The notes under the pieces were generated by a model. It had not been told where the DNA came from and ran no database searches. It saw only the letters and a list, made by a program, of their open reading frames with translations. The position numbers and the translations under genes are program-made. Source: an uncultured Slackia sp. (GTDB lineage: Bacteria > Actinomycetota > Coriobacteriia > Coriobacteriales > Eggerthellaceae). Taken from it: a stretch of 9,693 bases of DNA. The stretch covers positions 1-9,693 of the forward strand of contig USEZ01000063.1 of the NCBI GenBank assembly GCA_900553775.1, given 5' to 3'. This document shows, piece after piece, positions 1 to 5,782 of this stretch. Position 1 is the first letter of the stretch; every line of letters starts with the position of its first letter.

Positions 1-984
1 CTTGCGACGCTTCCGGTGCTCTCGATGGGCCTTTTGCTTTCGCTGCGCGGAAAACACGGGGCGGACCAGCAGGAACGCATCGACGGCGTGGAAGAATCGC
101 CGCTCGACGAAAGCCTTCCCGCCCTGAAAACCAAAAGCAAACGCGATGCCGCCATCGCCGCCACGCTGTTGTTCGTCCCCCTCGTCATGCGCGGGCCCTT
201 CATTTCGGTGCAATCGTCGTGGATCGACCAGCAAAACAGCGCGCTCGCTTCGCTCCTGCTGCAGATGAGCATGGCGGCGGGCCTTCTTATGGGGTGCGGG
301 CTCGTCGTCTTGCTCATCCGGTTCCTTTGGAACAAGCGCTGCATCATGTTTTTCGAGCTGATCATCGTGCCGCTCTCGCTTTTGGCCTTCTATGCCGCCC
401 AGGCGTCCGAATCGCTCTGGTTCATCTACATACCCATCATCGACGCCACTTATAAAGCCTTTCTTCTATTCGTCATCCTGATGCCGTTTCTCACCAGGGC
501 GAAAAGGCCTTTCGCGCTGGCGCCCCTCGGCCTGGGAATCCTTATCGTCGGGCGCGTTCCGTTCTCGTTGTTGGTGACGGTCCTGCCTGCGACGGCATAT
601 GCGGGGCTGTCCGTCGTATTCGTCACCCTCGGCATCGTGGGAAGCATCACCGCCTTGCTTGCGAGCGGCATGTTCGAAGACGAAAAGCCCGAAGCGGGCC
701 TGCCGCTTTCGAACGCGCCCGAGCAAGATGCGGCCACAGACCGCCCGCGCGACATTTTGGCCGGACGGCACAAGCTCACAGGCCGCGAACGCGAAGTGCT
801 CGGGCTTCTTGCACGGCACTACAACGCGCCCTACATCGCCAAAAAGCTCGTGCTCAGCCCGTCGACCGTCAAGACGCACATGCGAAACCTCTATGCGAAA
901 TTGGAGGTGCATTCCCAAAGCGACCTATACTTGCTCGTGGAACAAACCGCACAGAACCCCTGCGAGGAATGCCATGACCGCTGA
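1..984 (+). CDS. Membrane-bound LuxR-type transcriptional regulator, C-terminal part (5' truncated by window)
   Basis: The reading frame is open from base 1, so the true start lies upstream; the GTG at 16 has no ribosome binding site and is not a credible start. The visible part has about six hydrophobic segments (roughly bases 135-200, 240-330, 345-405, 415-490, 505-580 and 590-670), then a short polar linker, then a LuxR/FixJ-type helix-turn-helix at about bases 768-960. The HTH shows the family pattern LTGREREVL, PSTVKTHMRNLYAKL and VHS. The glycine usual after the first HTH helix is replaced (LLARHYN). Polytopic membrane regulators of this build are a large family in Eggerthellaceae and often control neighbouring respiratory or reductase genes. 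Here the only visible neighbour is the phosphatase gene overlapping its 3' end. By analogy it binds DNA at the inner face of the membrane in response to a small molecule; its ligand cannot be read from sequence. Confidence 0.88.
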   Translation, partial: LATLPVLSMGLLLSLRGKHGADQQERIDGVEESPLDESLPALKTKSKRDAAIAATLLFVPLVMRGPFISVQSSWIDQQNSALASLLLQMSMAAGLLMGCGLVVLLIRFLWNKRCIMFFELIIVPLSLLAFYAAQASESLWFIYIPIIDATYKAFLLFVILMPFLTRAKRPFALAPLGLGILIVGRVPFSLLVTVLPATAYAGLSVVFVTLGIVGSITALLASGMFEDEKPEAGLPLSNAPEQDAATDRPRDILAGRHKLTGREREVLGLLARHYNAPYIAKKLVLSPSTVKTHMRNLYAKLEVHSQSDLYLLVEQTAQNPCEECHDR

Positions 985-1627
985 GAAAACCTTCGATGCT
1001 TTCGTCTTCGACCTAGACGGCACGCTGCTTGACACGCTGCCCGACCTGGTAAGCGTCACCAACGAGACGCTGCGCCGTTTCGGACATCCCGAGCACACGC
1101 GCGACGAGATTCTTTCCATGGTGGGAAACGGACTGCGTTCGCTCATCTCGCAAGCCGTCCCCGCAAACTTGCCGAACGATGCCGTCGAAGAAGAGCTCGC
1201 CTTTTGGAAAGACGCCTACGATGCATGCGGGCACGCGCGCACGACGTTTTACCCCGGCATGATGGAAACGCTGGAGGAATTGAAGGCGCGCGGAAAGAAG
1301 CTCGCCGTGCTCTCGAACAAATTCGACGGCGGCGTGAAAGACGTCATGAACCGCTTCATGCCGGGCTTCATGGATTTCGAATTGGGAGAAGGGCCCGTGC
1401 CGCGCAAGCCCGACCCCGAAGGGCTGCTGCTTGTCGCCCGCACCCTGGGCGTTGAGCCGCGTCGTATCGCCTATGTGGGCGATTCGGCCGACACCGATAT
1501 GCAAGTCGCCCACAATGCAGGCGCGTTCGCCATCGGCGTGAGCTGGGGATACCAGCCCGTGGAACGGCTTCGCGCGACGGCCGACGCGCTCATCGACGCT
1601 CCGGCGCAATTGCTCGACTTCGCATAG
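974..1627 (+). CDS. gph: HAD-superfamily phosphatase, phosphoglycolate phosphatase-like
   Basis: A 217-residue protein with all four HAD motifs. Motif I is DLDGT, with nucleophile D13 and acid/base D15. Motif II is S114 in LAVLSN, motif III is K145 in RKPDP, and motif IV is GDS at 169-171 followed by D173 and D175. Residues about 20-95 form the helical cap of subfamily IA. Length and the YVGDS-containing C-terminus fit phosphoglycolate phosphatase (2-phosphoglycolate to glycolate plus phosphate, cytoplasmic), but related HAD enzymes such as PpaX-type pyrophosphatases look alike, so the substrate is not certain. The ATG at 974 is chosen because GAGG at 964-967 sits at proper spacing and the DxDGT motif follows at the usual distance. 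The longer frame upstream is an out-of-frame shadow of the regulator. It overlaps the regulator stop by 11 bases, which suggests translational coupling. Motif IV has three residues rather than two between S171 and D175. Confidence 0.9.
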   Translation: MTAEKTFDAFVFDLDGTLLDTLPDLVSVTNETLRRFGHPEHTRDEILSMVGNGLRSLISQAVPANLPNDAVEEELAFWKDAYDACGHARTTFYPGMMETLEELKARGKKLAVLSNKFDGGVKDVMNRFMPGFMDFELGEGPVPRKPDPEGLLLVARTLGVEPRRIAYVGDSADTDMQVAHNAGAFAIGVSWGYQPVERLRATADALIDAPAQLLDFA

Positions 1628-1795
1628 GAGGCCGTACAACGCGCAGGAGGGCGAGGACGGCCCATCCGTAAACGAGCAGGCCGCACTCGTCGCCTTGCCC
1701 CCCGATAAGACTCCGCCCGTCGGACTGCGGCGTTTCACGTGAAACAGCCGTACGCCCGACGTTTAGCACGCCCTATCGCCCAAAGGAGAACAGCC
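1628..1795. other. Intergenic region between gph and the nuclease gene
   Basis: A 168-base gap with no convincing ORF. It contains a parS-like palindrome (1731-1746) and the nuclease ribosome binding site (1782-1788). A GGCCGT/ACGGCC inverted repeat (1630-1662) has a 21-base loop and no T-run, so it does not qualify as a terminator for gph. I could not identify a clear -35/-10 pair for the nuclease gene, so its promoter is unknown or it is read through from upstream. Confidence 0.6.
1731..1746. promoter_or_regulatory. parS: parS-like ParB-binding site
   Basis: The sequence is CGTTTCACGTGAAACA. It contains the perfect 14-bp palindrome GTTTCACGTGAAAC (1732-1745) and matches the widely conserved chromosomal parS consensus TGTTTCACGTGAAACA at 15 of 16 bases, missing only the outermost base. 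ParB (Spo0J) family proteins nucleate on such sites, spread, and load SMC. In most bacteria parS sites cluster near the replication origin, in both Firmicutes and Actinobacteria. The site is intergenic, 50 bases before the nuclease start. No parA or parB gene is in the window, and I saw no second copy, so function is inferred from sequence identity alone. Confidence 0.72.
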
Positions 1796-1798
1796 TTG
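1782..1798 (+). promoter_or_regulatory. Ribosome binding site and TTG start that fix the nuclease start
   Basis: AAAGGAG at 1782-1788 lies seven bases before TTG at 1796-1798. The in-frame GTG at 1739 has no Shine-Dalgarno sequence and sits in the centre of the parS-like palindrome. The in-frame ATG at 1811 is too far from the same AAAGGAG. TTG is therefore the best-supported start. Confidence 0.75.
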
Positions 1799-2908
1799 AA
1801 ATTCCCGACCATGGCCTCGATATTCCCAAACTTCGGCAAACGAAACGCGGCCGGCGCGTCGGAAGTCGCGGCGCCGCCCGTGTTCGCCAAGGCCCTTTCC
1901 GCATGTGTCGCGCTCGTGCTGTCGGCCGCTCTCTGCCTGCCGCTTTCCGCATGCGACGGAGCGCAAAGCGCGCCCGCCGAGCCTCCTTCGGGCGAAGCGG
2001 CGGCAAGCATCGAAGAGCTGCCCGCCTATGACGGCGAACTTTCGATCGAAATCAACAGCGGCCAGCCGGGATTCACCGAGCAGGAATCGGCGCCCGAGGC
2101 GGCAGGCGATCCGTTCGAGCAGTACAGCCCCCTTGACGACCTGGGACGTTGCGAAACGGCCTATGCGCTCGTGGGCCCTGAAACCCTGCCCGACAAACCG
2201 CGCGGCGACATATCGAGCGTCCATCCCAGCGGCTGGAAGCAGGCCCGCTACGACACCATCGACCAGGAAGCCCTTTACAATCGCAGCCATCTGATCGCCC
2301 ATCAGCTTGCAGGCGAAGACGCCAACGAGCGCAACCTCATCACGGGAACGCGCACGATGAACGTCGAAGGCATGCTGCCCTACGAGGAGCTCGTCGGCGG
2401 TTACGTGCGCGAAACCGACAATCACGTGCTCTATCGCGTGACTCCCGTGTTCGAGGGCGACGAGCTGGTGGCGCGCGGCGTGCAGATGGAAGGCCTGTCC
2501 GTAGAGGACGGCGGCCTGGCCGTGCGCTTCAACGTGTTCGTCTACAACATCGAGCCCGGCATCGAGATAGACTACGCCACGGGCGACAGCCGCCCGTCGG
2601 ACGCCGTGCCCGAAGTTTCATCGAACGATGCGATCAACGAAGGAACCGAAGGCAAGAAGACGACAGAGGATGAATCGGGCTCCGCACGCAATACGCAGCC
2701 CGAGGAAAGCGCCGCCGCAGGCGGCGCGAATGCCGGCGGCGAGGGCGCCGAGGTTTCCTACATCCTTAACACCGACAGCAAGAAATTCCACGATCCGGCA
2801 TGCTCGTCGGCAGACGACATCGCGCAGCGCAACAGGAAGGAATACACCGGAACGCGCGATGCGCTGATCGACGAGGGGTACGAGCCGTGCAGGAGGTGCA
2901 ACCCGTAA
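1796..2908 (+). CDS. Secreted lipoprotein DNA/RNA non-specific endonuclease with C-terminal Cys/His domain
   Basis: A 370-residue protein from TTG 1796. A hydrophobic stretch at residues 33-52 ends in the lipobox LSAC (C53), so it is probably a lipoprotein acting outside the membrane. The N-region before it is unusually long, about 30 residues. Residues about 95-262 match the DNA/RNA non-specific endonuclease (Endonuclea_NS_2-type) family: LYNRSHLIAHQLAG with the NRSH version of the DRGH motif (H165), then NLITGTRTMNVEGM (N180, N189 as likely Mg-site residues) and VLYRVTPVFEG. An acidic and Gly/Ala-rich linker (about 263-318) leads to a 50-residue C-terminal domain with H332-x3-C336 and C365-x2-C368, starting YILNTDSKKFH and ending CRRCNP. 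This small domain recurs on extracellular nucleases and looks metal-binding or disulfide-forming. Likely roles are nucleic-acid scavenging or degradation of extracellular DNA. A role in DNA uptake is possible but nothing nearby supports it. Confidence 0.88.
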   Translation: MKFPTMASIFPNFGKRNAAGASEVAAPPVFAKALSACVALVLSAALCLPLSACDGAQSAPAEPPSGEAAASIEELPAYDGELSIEINSGQPGFTEQESAPEAAGDPFEQYSPLDDLGRCETAYALVGPETLPDKPRGDISSVHPSGWKQARYDTIDQEALYNRSHLIAHQLAGEDANERNLITGTRTMNVEGMLPYEELVGGYVRETDNHVLYRVTPVFEGDELVARGVQMEGLSVEDGGLAVRFNVFVYNIEPGIEIDYATGDSRPSDAVPEVSSNDAINEGTEGKKTTEDESGSARNTQPEESAAAGGANAGGEGAEVSYILNTDSKKFHDPACSSADDIAQRNRKEYTGTRDALIDEGYEPCRRCNP

Positions 2909-3151
2909 CGTCTCGTCGGCGGCGGCCCAAGACGCAAGACCGTGTTCCGCAGCGCCGCAAAAGGAACGAAACCCCTGTTCCGACGCGCATCCCATACCGC
3001 CGGCAGCAGCAAGGCATCGCTCCGCGTTCGACAGGCTCTTGTCACGCAAACGTTGCGCTCCCGTAATGTCGTTGCGGTAAAATGACGCGAAATACAGCGA
3101 GTTCGGCGGCACACCGCCCCTCCGCGAGGCACGCGCGTCGGAAAGGCAGCC
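2909..3151. other. Intergenic region before xpaC
   Basis: A 243-base gap. It holds a probable xpaC promoter (3053-3083) overlapped by a small inverted repeat. GTTCC (2944-2948), GGAAC (2963-2967) and GTTCC (2977-2981) could form two mutually exclusive 5-bp hairpins, but there is no T-run, so I do not call a terminator for the nuclease gene. No coding potential is evident. Confidence 0.5.
3053..3083 (+). promoter_or_regulatory. Probable promoter of the xpaC-telA operon
   Basis: TAAAAT at 3078-3083 matches the -10 consensus at five of six bases. The only upstream candidate -35 is TTGCGC at 3053-3058, a weak match with a long 19-base spacer. Transcription from here would give a leader of about 60 bases. 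CGCAA-ACG-TTGCG (3045-3057) is a 5-bp inverted repeat covering the -35 and could be an operator. Confidence 0.4.
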
Positions 3152-4426
3152 ATGGCTTCACCCAACAACATCGGCGACCAAATTCGTGACGCCGTGCAAA
3201 ACGCCGTCACATCCCAGGATTACAGCGCCCTTCAGTCGACCGTCGAGCATTCCCTCGGCGTAGCGGCGGAAAACATCGGGCGCGGCCTTGCCCATGCATC
3301 GAACGGCATCCGTCGCGCGCAGGAGGAATACGCGAAAGAGATGGCGCGCAAGCAACAGCAGGCAACCATGCAGACGCTCTACGCCAAAACGGGCGGCTCG
3401 CGCGCGGCGGGCATCGCCATGGCAGGCTGGGGGGCGGTTGTCATGGTGCCGTGCCTTCTTGCATCGGGCATTCTCGGCGTGACGGGCGGCGCCGCGCTCG
3501 CCCTGCCGCCGCTTCTGTTCGCCGCAGGCGGCGCGGCGCTGCTCTATGCCGGCATCAAAAAACTCGATCTGACCAAACGTTTCGAAACCTACCGCGATAC
3601 CATCGGCGTGCGCGAGCATTGCACCATCGAGGAATTGGCGGCCGCCACGGCAAGCTCGCCCAAGGCCGTGCTGAAAAACGTGAAGAAGATGCTCGGCAAG
3701 GGTATGTTCAAACAGGCCGCGCTCGACGATTCCGAAAGCTTTCTCATCATGACGCGCGACGCCTACGGACAATACCGCGAGGCGCAAGCGGAAGCGCAGC
3801 AGCGCCGCCATCGGCAGAATCTCGCCCAAAGCGTCGATCCTGCGGCGAAGACGAATCGGGAGCTGACCGACGAGGCGCAGGCGCTGCTGGCGCGCGGAGA
3901 AGCCTACGTGGCGCGCATCCGAGCAAGCAACGACGCCATCGAAGGCGCCGAGATATCCGCGAAAATCGACCAGATCGAACACGTGGTGCGCACCATTTTC
4001 GACCGAGCGGCCGAGCAGCCCCAGGTCATAGACGACCTGGGGAAACTCATGGATTACTACCTGCCTACCACGGTCAAGCTGCTCGATGCCTACCGCGACC
4101 TCGATTCCCAGCCGGTTCAAGGCCCGAACATCGTCTCGTCGAAACACGAGATCGAAGCGACCCTCGACACGTTGAGCGCGGCGTTCGAAAAGCTGCTCGA
4201 CTCCATCTTCCGCGACATGGCGTGGGACGTTTCGTCCGACATCTCGGTGCTTCGAACCGTCCTCGCACAAGAAGGGCTGGTCGACAGCCCCTTGTCGAGC
4301 CGGGCGCAAACCGCAGCGAGCGCGGCGACGGCAGGCCGGGAACCGCAGCAGGCGCCCCGTCTGACGCTGCATCCGCAGGAGCCGCAACCGTCCGATCCGC
4401 GCGGCCCTCAACAACCGCTTTCTTGA
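3152..4426 (+). CDS. xpaC: XpaC-family protein (5-bromo-4-chloroindolyl phosphate hydrolysis family)
   Basis: A 424-residue protein. The ATG at 3152 is preceded by AAAGG (3142-3146) at five-base spacing. An amphipathic, Gln-rich N-terminus (1-80) precedes two membrane helices at about 86-109 and 113-134. Residues about 138-200 form a small helical, winged-helix-like unit (CTIEELAAATASSPKAVLKN). The C-terminal helical domain, about 235-390, has the family signature DYYLPTTVKLLDAYRDL and ends AWDVSSDISVLRTVLAQEGL; a Pro/Gln-rich tail follows. XpaC was named for a BCIP-hydrolysis phenotype in Bacillus subtilis; no catalytic residues are established and the molecular role is unclear. It is directly followed by telA, the arrangement also seen as xpaC-yaaN in Bacillus. 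The pair probably works together at the membrane, in envelope stress or toxic-compound tolerance. Family assignment is firm; function is not. Confidence 0.88.
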   Translation: MASPNNIGDQIRDAVQNAVTSQDYSALQSTVEHSLGVAAENIGRGLAHASNGIRRAQEEYAKEMARKQQQATMQTLYAKTGGSRAAGIAMAGWGAVVMVPCLLASGILGVTGGAALALPPLLFAAGGAALLYAGIKKLDLTKRFETYRDTIGVREHCTIEELAAATASSPKAVLKNVKKMLGKGMFKQAALDDSESFLIMTRDAYGQYREAQAEAQQRRHRQNLAQSVDPAAKTNRELTDEAQALLARGEAYVARIRASNDAIEGAEISAKIDQIEHVVRTIFDRAAEQPQVIDDLGKLMDYYLPTTVKLLDAYRDLDSQPVQGPNIVSSKHEIEATLDTLSAAFEKLLDSIFRDMAWDVSSDISVLRTVLAQEGLVDSPLSSRAQTAASAATAGREPQQAPRLTLHPQEPQPSDPRGPQQPLS

Positions 4427-4484
4427 CCTCGCGCATTGCGCCGCCCATTTCACCGCCGTTGCCCAAGCGTCCAAGGAGGACACC

Positions 4485-5666
4485 ATGACCGACACCGCCG
4501 CCAACCCCCTCGAAAACGCCACGCCCGCCCCCACGCTCACGCTGACCCCCGTGCTCGACGACGCGCCGACCCCGGCCGTTGCCGCCCAGCCCGTCCAGGC
4601 GATAGCGCAGCAGCAGCCGGCGCAAAACCAGCTCGACGACAGCATGCTGAGCGCCGAGGAAAAGCAGATGGTGGACAGCTTCGCGCAGCAGATCGACGTG
4701 CGCGATTCCGGCCTGGTGCTGCAATACGGCGCGGGAGCCCAGAAGAAAATGGCCGACTTCAGCGAGACAGCGCTCGCCAACGTGCGCACGCAAGACCTCG
4801 GCGAAGTGGGCGGTCTGATCAGCGGGGTAGTCACCGAGCTGCGCAGCTTCGACGCCACCGAAGAGAAAGGGCTGTTCGGATTCTTCAAGAAGGGCGCCAA
4901 CAAAATAGAATCGCTTCGTGCGAAATACGACAAAGCCGAAGGCAACGTCGACAAGATAGTCAAAGCGCTGCAGGGCCATCAGATGAAACTGATGAAAGAC
5001 GCCGCCATGCTCGATAAGATGTACGACCTCAATCTGACGTACTTCAAAGAGCTGACGATGTACATTCTGGCAGGCAAGAAGAAACTCGCCGAAGTGCGCG
5101 ATGTCGAGCTGAAAGAACTCGTGGCCAAAGCACATGCAACGGGACGCGCCGAAGATGCGCAGGCGGCGCAAGACCTCGAGGCCATGTGCACGCGCTTCGA
5201 GAAGAAGATCTCGGACCTCGACCTTACGCGCACCATCGCCATGCAAACCGCGCCGCAGATCCGCCTGGTGCAGAACAACGAGGTCACCATGGTGGAGAAG
5301 ATCCAAACCACCATCGTGAACACCATCCCTTTGTGGAAAAGCCAGATGGTGCTGGCGCTCGGCATCGCCAATTCGGCCGAAGCCGTGCGCGCACAAAACG
5401 CCGTCACCACCATGACCAACGAGCTGCTGAAGAAAAACGCCGAGATGCTGCACACGTCCACCGTGGAGGTGGCGCGCGAATCGGAACGCGGCATCGTGGA
5501 TATCGAAACGCTCAAGAACACGAACGAAACGCTGATCAAGACGTTCGACGAGGTCATGCAGATCCAGCAGGAAGGCCGCCAGAAACGCGCCGAGGCCGAG
5601 GCGGAAATGCGGCGCATGGAGGCCGAACTCAAGCAGAAGATGCTCGAGATTCCGCGCTTGCCGTAA
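4485..5666 (+). CDS. telA: TelA/KlaC-family toxic anion resistance protein
   Basis: A 393-residue soluble protein with no signal peptide or membrane segment. The ATG at 4485 follows the strong AAGGAGGA at 4473-4480. Residues 1-55 are a Pro/Ala-rich disordered leader. Residues about 60-385 are the TelA domain, almost wholly helical, with family-typical stretches DVRDSGLVLQYGAGAQKKMADF, GLFGFFKKGANKIESL, IAMQTAPQIRLVQNNEVTMVEKIQTT and NTIPLWKSQMVLALG. The C-terminal 40 residues are a charged coiled coil. The family is named after a plasmid tellurite-resistance gene, but chromosomal members such as B. subtilis YaaN have been tied more loosely to tolerance of cell-envelope antimicrobials. The gap after xpaC is only 58 bases with no terminator, so the two are probably co-transcribed. 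The operon ends at the hairpin at 5691. Confidence 0.9.
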   Translation: MTDTAANPLENATPAPTLTLTPVLDDAPTPAVAAQPVQAIAQQQPAQNQLDDSMLSAEEKQMVDSFAQQIDVRDSGLVLQYGAGAQKKMADFSETALANVRTQDLGEVGGLISGVVTELRSFDATEEKGLFGFFKKGANKIESLRAKYDKAEGNVDKIVKALQGHQMKLMKDAAMLDKMYDLNLTYFKELTMYILAGKKKLAEVRDVELKELVAKAHATGRAEDAQAAQDLEAMCTRFEKKISDLDLTRTIAMQTAPQIRLVQNNEVTMVEKIQTTIVNTIPLWKSQMVLALGIANSAEAVRAQNAVTTMTNELLKKNAEMLHTSTVEVARESERGIVDIETLKNTNETLIKTFDEVMQIQQEGRQKRAEAEAEMRRMEAELKQKMLEIPRLP

Positions 5667-5690
5667 ACACGCAGGCAGTCGCTTCTCAGG

Positions 5691-5729
5691 AAGGGGTCGA
5701 ACGCCGTCGGGCTTCGGCCCCTTTTCCTT
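5691..5729 (+). terminator. Rho-independent terminator of xpaC-telA
   Basis: The left arm AAGGGGTCGAA (5691-5701) pairs with TTCGGCCCCTT (5713-5723) over 11 bp, with one G-U pair. An inner GCC/GGC can extend the stem around a bulged C. A pyrimidine run TTCCTT follows. It lies 24 bases after the telA stop and between two convergent genes. On the other strand the T-run is poor, so it may stop the luxR-type gene only weakly. Confidence 0.8.
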
Positions 5730-5782
5730 GCGCATCTACGGCAAAGAGACGAAGAAAGCCAAGGTCAAAGCCCGTATCGCAA

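Noticed and set aside
1630..1662. GGCCGT/ACGGCC inverted repeat after gph as a terminator
   Set aside because: The loop is 21 bases and no T-run follows.
2944..2981. GTTCC/GGAAC/GTTCC alternating arms as an attenuator or terminator after the nuclease gene
   Set aside because: Only 5-bp stems with no T-run; could be chance.
3158..4963. A 601-codon open frame on the minus strand across xpaC and telA
   Set aside because: It lies antisense to two clearly recognisable genes, has biased Arg/His/Leu composition and no family match; it is a GC-rich shadow frame.
4074..5735. A 553-codon minus-strand open frame across xpaC end and telA
   Set aside because: Antisense shadow of telA, no ribosome binding site or recognisable domain.
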